Made by a program: the position numbers and the translations under genes
In this document: piece after piece, positions 55,530 to 64,000 of the stretch
Layout: every line of letters begins with the position of its first letter
How positions within the stretch are numbered: position 1 is the first letter of the stretch
From: Eurosta solidaginis
Taxonomy: Eukaryota > Arthropoda > Insecta > Diptera > Tephritidae
NCBI RefSeq assembly: GCF_040869045.1
Contig: NC_090319.1
Coordinates: 235,965,832 to 236,029,831 of the forward strand
Length of the DNA: 64,000 nucleotides
Reading direction: 5' to 3'
The notes under the pieces: model-generated
The model's input: only the letters and a program-made list of their open reading frames with translations
What the model was told of the DNA's origin: nothing
The model's database searches: none

Positions 55530-55965
55530 ATAGGCAAATTTCAAAATGATATCTTCAACGGCTTTTGATTTACGGCTTGAAAAACTTTAAATTTTTCTTC
55601 TTCTAAATGTTTTCACAATGTTACAAAATTTCTCTTTTGAATCATAAGGTCAATCCATGTATCAATTCTCATTACTAGGTCTTTGGTATTGAATTACAGT
55701 ATTTTTTTAAATTTACGAAATTTTCGTTATTGAAAAAGTGGGCCCATTGGATTTCGCCCATTTCCGATATCAATATTCTGAGTTCAGATAAGCTTATACA
55801 TATACCAAATTTCGTGAAGATATATCAATTTTTGCTCAAGTTATCGTTTTAACGAACGGACGGACGGGTGGACAGAGTTTAATCAAAATATGTATCGGTT
55901 CTAATAATTTTGACATAAGAAAGTCTATATCTGTCTCAATTCTCTTATTTCATTACGTACTGCCA
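55530..55965 (+). mobile_element. Diverged DINE-like 3' block
   Basis: TTCAAAATGATATCTTCAAC at the start, a GTGGGCCCATTGGATTTCGCCC block near 55,738, then ACGGACGGACGGGTGGACAG (55,856) and TAAGAAAGTCTATATCTGTC (55,916) reproduce the order of the 3' block at 3,580-4,060. Much more diverged. Confidence 0.72.
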
Positions 55966-56239
55966 TTACCCAATTAAGAACCGTGAGTTTTTGCAAGAGT
56001 TCCGATGCAAAATATATTTCAAGTTAAAAAAAAAACAAGTTTTATTGTGCCCAAATTTCTTACCTAGAGAGCATTTTAACGCATTTTGTGGTCCCATAAT
56101 TTGTTTGAAGTAGCAGTCGAGATTCCAATCTTTTGGTTGAAAGGTTGTAATTTTGTTGAACAATTTTTGTGGGTATGCTGACCCAGCTTAAATTGCAGCT
56201 AATTTGCAAAAATTATATATAAACGGTGGGGGGGGTGCC

Positions 56240-57600
56240 GTGTGTAGAAGTCCACGAAAGTTGGGAAAGCTTCTGACCGCCATTTACCAGGGAATGGCCA
56301 GAGCTAACTCTGCATGCGGTTCAAGCAGATCACTACTTCCGGTCGCTTGTGGCCAAGTATCTTCGGGATAGCCACTGAAAATCCGTTTGGTGGTGAGCTA
56401 ATGTGAGAAGGCGTCAACATGGCTAGGCCACTCTGACATAATCGATTTAAGGGCTAGCTGGGGATTTTTCATCGGCGGCTTCTGTTTAACACGAGGTCCG
56501 GCTGTCTGTCTTGGATCAAGCGGCCCGCTATATAAACGTGCAAAAAATTCCAACAGAGCTGGTTGTGCGCTGGGCTTGGGACCCGCCACGTCAAACCGAA
56601 CTCCAATGAAAAGCAACAACAAGCGTAGGAAAGGAAGATAACCCTCAACTGATGATAAAAATTGTGACATATATTGGAGCGGCCCTACAAACAAGCACAT
56701 CGGATTCATGATGGGGGAGAGATTTTGTCTCCAAGTACAAAGTTCAGCCTACACAATGAAAATTTTCCTAATGGACTGAGGCTGATTGACTTTGCGGGTG
56801 CTCGAAGCATGGTCATATCCAGCACGAGGTTCATGCGTAAAAAAATACATCACGCTACATAGTTGTCCCCCCATCGAAATACCCGCGTTCAGATCGACCA
56901 CGTTGCGATAGACGGACGACGTGTCTCCAGTGTTTAGATGTGCGCACGATCCGAGGACCTAACATCGACTAGGATCATTATTTCGTCGCAGCCAAAATAC
57001 GCTTCTGCGCGGCTAAAAGCAAGGAACAAAAGACACAAGGAAAGGTAGATATAAAAAGGCTGCAATCGCAACATACTGCCAATGATTTCGCAACTTGACC
57101 CTCACACCTGCTTTCTGAGAGTAACCCGAAGGAATACAGGAGCAGTGGGACAATATTTCCAAAGTACTTCGTACTGCCGCCGAGGAAAAAACTGGTTACC
57201 GGCGACCGCGGAAAAACAACTAGTACGATGAACAATGTCGCGTTGCAGCCGAAATAAAAAAACGCTGCCTACAGAGCTACGTTTAAAGCGAGCACAACAA
57301 CCGCGTTGAAGCGAGACGCCTTTTCAGGAAGAAAAAAGCAGAGGCAGAACGCTCGAAAATTTTACCAAAAACTTCGGCCACAGACGGAAGGTTTTGGGTC
57401 CTGGGCAAACTCTTGTAAGAACGAAACCAGCGACCTTGTAATCGATTGCCAGAGTGTACTTAGATTAGTGAGGGAGCTTTATCTGCTCCCCTAAATGGGG
57501 ACAGCCCAGGGATGACAAACCCGATCCCGAAATCGATGATGATGGAATAAATGTCCCCAAACCGATTATGACGAAGCCAGGATACCAGTAACCTGATTAA
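56240..57600 (+). pseudogene. LINE endonuclease relic, same family as 59,765-61,850
   Basis: The plus strand encodes a worn APE-type endonuclease: STKFSLHNENFPNGLRLIDF (56,738), GARSMVISSTRFMRKKIHHA and RVQIDHVAIDGRRVSSV (56,890-56,940), then IDS/SDHY-like residues. From 57,125 it matches 59,785-60,300 (AGGAATACAGGAGCA, AACAACTAGTACGATGA, CGCCTTTTCAGGAAGAAAAA), then breaks up by 57,600. Internal deletions remove part of the linker, and there is no RT domain. With the truncated copy downstream it shows both halves of this LINE family. Confidence 0.8.
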
Positions 57601-57602
57601 AC

Positions 57603-59640
57603 AAGTAAAGGTGTCTAAGTTAGGGTGTAACCGAATATTATATACTCAGCGTAACTTTAACTGTACATTTCATTTCAAATAAATTAGTATTCTATATAAC
57701 ACGTAGCACCGACTGTTCAAAAATAAAATGTCTCCTCATTTCCTCTCACAATAAAACTTGATAAGTGAAATATCATTAATTCAAACTATTTTTTACTAAG
57801 TTATAGCTTATTATTCTAGTCTACGACCCTTTTAAATTTGTTTTATATCTAAGTTGCGTGGTCTTTATCCGATCCCGTCCATTTTTATCAGAAATATTTT
57901 CTGCTATAAGGAAAATATGTGTACACAATTGCGTTATGATATGTTAATTTTTCTTCCAGTTATGGCTCCCGAAACATACAAAATTGCTTAGTCACAAAAG
58001 TGGCGGTGCCGCACCCATTTTCAAAAATTTTAGTGTTTTCCAATTTAATTTTATAGTTCAATTTAGAAAGTAAAATTCTATTGATACAAAGCTCTTTTCG
58101 CTAAGATATAGCTTATTATTGTCGTCTACGACCTTTTTAAAAATATTGTAACGAATTTACTTGCAAATCCTCTTATTTGCAATCCTCTGCTAAGTTCGAA
58201 TCACTAAACTGTTGAATAAATAACTCCAATTTGTAATAATGCAAAATGGCCTTTATTAAAGTACTTCACAATAACTCTCAAACTGTGCAACGACTATCTT
58301 GCTTAACCAAACTGATTGATAGCTCCAATGAAACTCTACTATTCAAAATAATACTGCTCTTGCTCGCTAGATAGCGTCTTAGTCGAAACTGCTTGACAAC
58401 TCAAATCAAACTGAATTCCAGTGCCTCTATAATTGCCGCCTTTTATACTCTTTGATTTCAACCTTCGCATCTTCTAGGCGCTTCCCGAATCTACTAGTCC
58501 AGCAGCTCTCAAACTTCTCAGCTGTAACTACAATTGCACAATTTTATAGTATTTCTCATTGCATACTTATAGGAGTATCTCAGATATATGCATGTGTTTG
58601 TGCATAGACTCTCCGCTGCTCATATATGTACATGGTACATATAGGTAGACGCAGTTATTGTTTCGTTTATGTAGATACATAATGATTGAATTACTGATGT
58701 GCATTCACGTCACTGCTTAGCATCGGCTTAGAGACGATAGCATCGCTCAGTGCTGCTAACATTCGTTACAATATTTTATATAAAAGAGGGCGTGGTCTTC
58801 AACCAATCTCGTCCATTTTTTCTAGAAATGTTTCCTGCTTTAGGGAAAAGTTGTGTACCCAATTTTATTACGATCCCTTAATTTTTCTTCGAGTTATGGC
58901 TCCCGAAACATAGAAAATTGCTCAGTCATAAAAGCGGCGGTGCCACGCCCATTTTTTAAAATTTGGAGGTTTTCCTATTTATTGTTATAAATCTACTTGG
59001 GAAATGAAATACCATTGATATCAAGCTTTTTTTTGCAAAGATATAGCTTATTTTATTCTTCCACGACCCTTTTAAAAATCTTTTATATAAAAGTGGGCGT
59101 GGTCCTTAACCGATTTCGTTAAGTTTTCATCAACGTATTCCTTATAGCATAGGCACCTCTCTGCCGAATTTTGTTACGATAGGTTTAACGATTTTTGATT
59201 TGTGATTAATTATATTTGTAAAATTGATTTAATCACAAGTGGGCAGTGCCCCGCCCATTTAAAATTTTTTTTCCAATTTTTATAAATATCAGCCAACACG
59301 TCACATTTCAACATTCTAGGTGTATTTACTAAATAATAAGGATTTCTGTGTTTTCCAAAATTTTATATATAAAAAGTGGGCGTGGTTATCACCCGATTTC
59401 GCTCATTTTCAATACCAATCTATTCTGGGTCCAGATAAGCTCGTGTACCAAATTTGGTGAAGATATCTCAATATTTACTCAAGTGATCGTGTTAAGGGAC
59501 AGACGTACGGACGGACGGACATGGCTCAATAAAATTTTTTTCGATACTGATGATTTTGATATATGGAAGTCTATATCTATCTCGATTCCTTTATACTTGT
59601 ACAACCAACCATCATCTAATCAAAGTTAATATACTCTGTG
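57603..59640 (+). mobile_element. DINE-like element with a different tandem core (about 300-bp units)
   Basis: It has a terminus resembling the other copies (AACAAGTAAAGGTGTCTAAG, then GTGTAACCGAA and ATACTCAG, 57,602-57,652) and the standard 3' block (GACGGACGGACATGGCTCAA, 59,505; ending ACTCTGTG, 59,640). The interior is unrelated to the 130-bp core: three units of about 300 bp are marked by AGATATAGCTTATT (about 57,807, 58,104, 59,041), with TTATGGCTCCCGAAACATA and GTGGGCGTGGTC. A solo LTR lies in the second unit. Confidence 0.75.
58143..58774 (-). mobile_element. Solo LTR of the gypsy-type element, 4-bp target duplication
   Basis: 58,147-58,770 (624 bp) begins TGTAACGAATTTAC and ends ACATTCGTTACA, with 10-bp inverted ends. 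It is flanked by ATAT at 58,143-58,146 and 58,771-58,774. It is related to the LTRs at 26,869 and 29,890. No internal sequence remains, as expected after LTR-LTR recombination. Confidence 0.94.
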
Positions 59641-59755
59641 TGCAAAGCAAAGTAACATTAATACTAAATGCTAGAAAATAATTAGGTAGGTCCTAGGTAC
59701 TATTCATCACACTCCTCATCAAAATATGGCGTTGATCAGGCAATTAAATTAAAGC

Positions 59756-61859
59756 GTTGGGCGCTCTCTGAGGGCACAACTCATCCTGAAGGAATACAGG
59801 AGCAATGGGAGCATATCTCCAAAGCACTTCATACTGCCGCCGAGGAAAAAATTGGTTACGGGCGGCCACGAAAAAACAACTGGTATGATGAAGAATGCCG
59901 CGTTGCAACCGAAAGAAAAGACGCTGCCTACAGGGCTACGTTAAAAGCGAGCGCGACAAGAGGACTGTGTGAACGCTATCGTGAGTTGAAAAGGGAAGCG
60001 AGACGCCTTTTCAGGAAGAAAAAAGCAGAAGCAGAAAGGCGTGAGTGCGAGGAGCTTGAGCTGCTAGCCACCAGGAATAACGCCCGAAAATTCTACCAAA
60101 AAATACGGCGACAGACGGAAGGTTTTAAGACCGGGGCAAACTCCTGTAGGAATGAAAACGGCGACCTTGTAACTGATGTCCAGAGAGTGCTTAGATTATG
60201 GAGGGAACACTTCTCTGCTCTCCTAAATGGAGGCAGCAATTCACCGCGCAGAGATGAAGAACCCGATCCCGCAATCGATGATGATGGAATATATGTCCCC
60301 CCGCCCGATTATGACGAAGTTAGAATAGCAATAACCAGATTGAAAAACAACAAGGCCGTGGGCGCTGATGGATTGCCTGCGGAGCTATTCAAGTTCGGCG
60401 TCGAGGAGTTGGTAAGGCGCATGCAGCAGCTTCTTAGCAAAATATGGGCGGACGAAAGCATGCCCGACGGTTGGAATCTAAGTGTTCTTTGCCCAGTCCA
60501 CAAGAAGGGGGATACTGCAAAATGCACCAACTATCGTGGAATCAGCCTTCTTAATATCGCATATAAGGTCCTTTCAAGTGTATTGTGCGAAAGATTGAAG
60601 CCCACCGTGAACCGGCTGATTGGACCTTATCAGTGCGGCTTCAGACCTGGTAAATCTACCATCGACCAGATTTTCACAATGCGCCAAATCTTGGAAAAAA
60701 CCCGTGAAAAGAGAATCGACACACACCACCTCTTCGTCGACTTTAAAGCCGCCTTCGACAGCACGAAAAGGAGCTGCCTATATGCCGCTATGTCTGAATT
60801 TGGTTTCCCCGCAAAACTTATACGGCTGTGCAAAATGACGTTGAGCAACACCATCAGCTCAGTCAGAATTGGGAAGGACCTCTCCGAGCCGTTCGAAACT
60901 AAACGAGGTTTCAGACAGGGTGACCCCCTATCGTGCGATTTCTTTAATTTGATGCTGGAGAAAATTATACTAGCTGCAGAACTTAACCGCACTGGAACAA
61001 TATACTATAAAAGCGTGCAATTACTGGCATATGCTGATGACATTGATATCATCGGCCTAAACACCCGCGCCGTTAGTTCTGCTTACTCCAAGCTGGAAAA
61101 AGAAGCGGTAAAGATGGGTTTGATGGTGAATGAGGACAAAACGAAGTACATGCTGTCATCGAGCAAAGAGTCAGCGCATATGCGCCTTGGCAACCACGCT
61201 ACTGTTGGCAGCCATAATTTCGAAATAGTAAAAGACTTCGTTTATTTCGGAACCAGCATCTACACTAGCAACAACATCAGCACTGAAATCCAGCGAAGAA
61301 TCAATCTTGCCGATAAATGCTACTTTGGACTAGGTAGGCAATTGAAAAGTAAAGTCCTCTCTCGGCGAACGAAAATCATACTCTACAAGTCACTTATCGT
61401 ACCCGTCCTGCTATATGGGGCAGAAGCATGGACCATGACAACAGCAGATGAAGCGGCTTTGGGAGTGTTCGAGAGAAAAGTTCTTCGAAAGATTTATGGA
61501 CCTCTACGCGTTGGCGAGTACCGAAGAAGATTTAATGATGAGCTGTACGAGCTATACGCAGACATCAACATAGTCCAGCGAATTAAAACGCAGAGGCTGC
61601 GCTGGCTAGGCCATGTTATGCGAATGAATGATGATGCTCCGGCCAAGAAAGTGTTTCTATCGGAACCCGCCTATGGAAGCAGAGGTAGAGGGCGGCCCCC
61701 ACTCCGTTGGAAGGACCAGGTGGAAAACGATTTAAACTCCCTTGGTATGACCAATTGGCGCCGGTTGGCGGAGCGAAGGAGCGACTGGCGCGCCTTGTTG
61801 GACGGCCATAACCGTTTAGACGGTTAAGCGCCAATTAAGTAAGTAAGTAAGTTGGGCGC
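59756..61859 (+). mobile_element. 5'-truncated LINE with 9-bp target duplication and TAAG tail
   Basis: The LINE occupies 59,765-61,850 between GTTGGGCGC at 59,756-59,764 and 61,851-61,859. It ends in (TAAG)4 (61,836-61,849). Short simple tails like this are usual for RTE-type LINEs. The 5' truncation removes the endonuclease. It inserted in the arm of the foldback element. Confidence 0.93.
59767..61827 (+). CDS. Reverse transcriptase ORF of RTE-like LINE, 5'-truncated but uninterrupted
   Basis: An open frame of about 687 codons runs from the LINE truncation point to the stop at 61,825-61,827. No start codon is implied; an ATG-less TTG occurs at 59,986. RT motifs: [14 protein letters not shown] (about 60,346), [12 protein letters not shown] (about 60,636), motif [13 protein letters not shown] (about 60,730), motif [15 protein letters not shown] (about 60,907), motif C YADDIDII (61,030). 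Thumb region: [11 protein letters not shown] and [18 protein letters not shown]-terminal [12 protein letters not shown] and [14 protein letters not shown]. The missing N-terminal endonuclease means it cannot retrotranspose alone. Lack of stops suggests a recent insertion. Confidence 0.93.
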   Translation, partial: SEGTTHPEGIQEQWEHISKALHTAAEEKIGYGRPRKNNWYDEECRVATERKDAAYRATLKASATRGLCERYRELKREARRLFRKKKAEAERRECEELELLATRNNARKFYQKIRRQTEGFKTGANSCRNENGDLVTDVQRVLRLWREHFSALLNGGSNSPRRDEEPDPAIDDDGIYVPPPDYDEVRIAITRLKNNKAVGADGLPAELFKFGVEELVRRMQQLLSKIWADESMPDGWNLSVLCPVHKKGDTAKCTNYRGISLLNIAYKVLSSVLCERLKPTVNRLIGPYQCGFRPGKSTIDQIFTMRQILEKTREKRIDTHHLFVDFKAAFDSTKRSCLYAAMSEFGFPAKLIRLCKMTLSNTISSVRIGKDLSEPFETKRGFRQGDPLSCDFFNLMLEKIILAAELNRTGTIYYKSVQLLAYADDIDIIGLNTRAVSSAYSKLEKEAVKMGLMVNEDKTKYMLSSSKESAHMRLGNHATVGSHNFEIVKDFVYFGTSIYTSNNISTEIQRRINLADKCYFGLGRQLKSKVLSRRTKIILYKSLIVPVLLYGAEAWTMTTADEAALGVFERKVLRKIYGPLRVGEYRRRFNDELYELYADINIVQRIKTQRLRWLGHVMRMNDDAPAKKVFLSEPAYGSRGRGRPPLRWKDQVENDLNSLGMTNWRRLAERRSDWRALLDGHNRLDG

Positions 61860-62229
61860 GTGAAATTTCTAAAAATGTGAGGCGTAGCATAGCCTGATTA
61901 AGGTTCAGTTGGTCTTAATTATGACTATCAATAGAAATTTTACGCGTCCAACGCTTTTATTTAATTGTCTCATCAACGCCATAGACTGATGAGGAGTGTG
62001 ATGACTAGTACCTAGGCCCTACATAATTATTTTCCAGATTTTAATATTTTTAGTACTTAATGTAAGTATTGTTTTCAATAAAAAGTTTAATTTAAAAATT
62101 GTTTTAAATATTTTATTTTCAAGTTTTTAGTCTTTAAATAATTGCCTTTTATTTCTCATTATATTTAGTTCATTTCGTGACTCTTTCCTGACAATTTGTT
62201 ACAATCTAGGTCCTCAATACATAATCCTT

Positions 62230-62560
62230 CCAAAAGCGTTAGTCGACTCAGTGTCGCGTATGCTTGTCCCTCCTAGAACTCCAAAGTATTTTGATGTCAC
62301 TTCTACCGGACTGAATGTAATATTTGTTCTAAATATCAGCCAGATCGCACTACTAATACGATTTTTTTGAATATATCGATACCTCCGCCACGTAGCGGCA
62401 ATTTTTTTTCCTAGGTCGCTTTCTATTTGTGTATGTATTATGAGTTCTAAATATGAGCCAAGTCGGACCACAAATACGATTTTTTGGAATATTTCGATCC
62501 ATGCGCCACCTATCGGAGTTTTTTTCTATTCCAAGTTTCAAGCTTGTAGCTTATCGGGAT
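62230..62560 (-). repeat. Degenerate repeat related to the 4,100-4,890 array
   Basis: Two units of about 115-130 bp, with ATATCGATACCTCCGCCACG and ATTTCGATCCATGCGCCACC, correspond in reverse complement to the GGTGGCGC...GATCGAGATA units. CAAGCTTGTAGCTTATCGGGA (62,540) matches 25,770. The LINE tail at 62,562 interrupts it. Confidence 0.68.
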
Positions 62561-62561
62561 G

Positions 62562-64000
62562 TTATTATTATTATTATTGATAGGTCTGGAAGTACTGCGA
62601 CGTTTGTGCAGATCTATTGTGCAAGACCTTTCAGCCTAATTTTGTATCTGGAGGCTCTTGATGTATCTAAGTACCTCTTCAGGCTTTTTACTCCATATCA
62701 CATAGGGATTAATAGTCCCACCACATAGATGGGATAGTCGCATTCGCAGATAATGTGAACCGACGTTTCATCATCCAGCTCACAGAAACGACAAATTTGG
62801 GTATCACATATATTTAATTAACTTAGGTGATATCGTAGACCGCAGTGTCCCGTGTAGTACCCAGTAAGATTTCTTAGGACCTCCCTGCTTAGTTTAATGA
62901 GTTTGGCTGATACTTTCGTTGCCGGAAGTACAAACAATTTGGCCTGCCTTTGCCCTGGGCAATCAATCCAGTGACGTCTGAATTGTTTAGTTTCCCAGTT
63001 ACTTATAGTTTCCCTGATGTGTGCTTTTGTGAGTCCATAATACGGCTCTGGACCATAGAATGCTGATGTAGCACCCTGCTTTGCTAGGTAATCTGCATTT
63101 CCATTACTTTCATCTCCCTAATGTCCGGGAACCCATCCCAACAAAACCTTGTTTTTGGCTCGCAGGGCATTAAGCATTTCAGTGTATTCATCCACTAGCT
63201 TAGATGTAACTGTGTAGGATTGCAAGACACGCAGTGCCGCCTGGCTTTCCGACATAATGTAGATGCTCTTCGATGTTGAGCCTCTCCGCAGGCATTCTCT
63301 ACCACAGACCTCTATTGCATGAATTTCTGCCTGAAATATGGTGGGGTAAAATCCCATTGGTATCGATATTTGAAGTTTGGCCCATAGATGCCAGCTCCCG
63401 TTCTTCCGTCATCGAATTTCGATCCATCTGTGTACCAGACCTCTTAGTCAGGGTCGTTATAAGGATTCCCTATTTCCCAATGGGTCCTGCCCACAATGGA
63501 CACTTCAAAGTTCCGTGAGTTTCTGAGTTTAGAGGACATTACGTCACGCGGTTGTAATGAGGAATTTCCTATGAATTTTCTTATTACTTTCGTATCCCCT
63601 ATCATATTTCCTTTCTTCAACTCAGAAATATTTGGAAGTCTTAGTGCAACTAGTGTTGCCTCTTTCTATATCAGAATAGGGAAGGGAGTATTCCCACTAA
63701 AACACTAAGTGCGTCAGCAGGGGCGGTTCTTATCGCACCCGTTATGCAAACGCAAACTAATCGATGCAGTTTGCTTAGTTTAGCCGTTGCCTTTCTTGGC
63801 GTGGCCTTCTGCCACCAAACTAGAGGAGCATAGGTGTCTATTGGCCTTACGACATTATTAAATGTCTAATATATCATTTTTGGAAAAATCCCCCATGTTT
63901 TGCCGTAGAGACGAGTACACGCGAAGAAAGCTCTTGTTACCTTGTTTGTTGTTCTGGGATGGATACTTTCCTTCTCCGGGTGAAAGGCACTATAACAGTT
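62562..64000 (-). pseudogene. LOA/I-type LINE relic: RNase H and C-terminal region
   Basis: The minus strand encodes, from 63,840, LVWWQKATPRKATAKLSKL and LVCVCITGAIRTAPADAL (RT-thumb/linker style). Then follow a YTDGSK motif (63,440), FQAEIHAIEVCGRECL (63,330), MSESQAALRVL (63,262) and LLGWVPGH (63,130), the RNase H domain. SDS, the usual third acidic motif, reads SES. After a stop, GNADYLAKQG and RQFRRHWIDC-like C-terminal sequence continue to 62,800. The 3' end is an (AAT)n tail at 62,562-62,579. Frameshifts near 63,370 and stops; inactive. It extends beyond the window. Confidence 0.82.

Larger units (their letters stand above)
59663..62050. mobile_element. Foldback element with arms of about 100 bp, split by a LINE
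   Basis: The left arm 59,663-59,764 (AAAATAATTAGGTAGG, then CCTAGGTACTATTCATCACA and CAATTAAATTAAAGCGTTGG) is inversely repeated at 61,944-62,045 (CCAACGCTTTTATTTAATTG, GAGGAGTGTGATGACTAGTA, CCTAGGCCCTACATAATTAT). A smaller nested inverted pair, GTTGGGCGCGTGAAATTTCT/AGAAATTTTACGCGTCCAAC, lies at 61,851-61,950. Without the LINE the element is about 300 bp. No coding content. Confidence 0.88.

Noticed and set aside
59663..62050. TIR transposon encoding its own reverse transcriptase
   Set aside because: A 9-bp duplication (GTTGGGCGC) and TAAG tail show the RT belongs to a LINE inserted into a foldback arm.

Overview
This window looks like a transposon-dense, AT-rich intergenic or heterochromatic stretch of a brachyceran fly, most likely a tephritid-type fruit fly. 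The assignment is inferred from the repeat families (GACGG-bearing DINE/Helitron-like repeats with GGGCGTGG blocks, LOA-type LINEs, a tRNA-derived SINE, TGTAACG LTRs). No sequence search was possible. I found no convincing host protein-coding gene, rRNA or functional tRNA gene. Almost all long open frames are transposon protein fragments or chance frames in repeats.

Layout. 0-6.2 kb: a partial and a nearly complete DINE-like repeat with a 130-bp tandem core, a degenerate array of about 155 bp units, a foldback, an internally deleted DINE-like copy and a worn SINE. 7.6-15.8 kb: relics of a LOA-type LINE, including a 2,320-bp tandem duplication (8,706-13,345) and an RNase H fragment split by a SINE. 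15.8-17.9 kb: a long repeat segment ('segment A') whose inverted partner lies at 43.2-47.1 kb ('segment B'). 17.9-20.5 kb: another LOA-type LINE relic with a nested SINE. 20.6-26 kb: AT-rich DNA with small inverted repeats, a hammerhead-like motif and a hAT relic. 26.4-26.7 kb: a SINE with a perfect target-site duplication (TSD). 26.9-30.3 kb: a Ty3/gypsy-type LTR element (minus strand) that keeps gag, protease and the integrase C-terminus but has lost RT, RNase H and the integrase core.

31-43 kb: a 5'-truncated LINE with a 14-bp TSD; a hAT C-terminal relic; two direct copies of a 1-kb repeat, one carrying a reversed DINE-like copy and the other a 2.7-kb hAT relic with a perfect 8-bp TSD; and a LINE endonuclease relic. 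43.2-47.1 kb: segment B, carrying a TTAA-flanked, internally deleted piggyBac element which itself holds a SINE. Segment A preserves the matching unoccupied site. 48.3-55.2 kb: a Helitron Rep gene broken by a small hAT element, a 4.4-kb CR1/Jockey-type LINE and a SINE. 55.5-62.5 kb: more DINE-like DNA, one copy with a different core and a solo LTR inside it; a LINE endonuclease fragment; and a foldback element into which a LINE inserted with a 9-bp TSD, leaving an uninterrupted reverse-transcriptase frame of about 690 codons. 62.6-64 kb: a minus-strand LINE RNase H relic.

The strongest results are layered insertions dated by TSDs and an empty site. I see no clear undescribed host or defence system. 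The most unusual signals are the repeated stem-loops in the LINE 3' region, the tRNA-like foldback at 47.5 kb, the hammerhead-like motif, and DINE-like elements that share termini but carry unrelated tandem cores.
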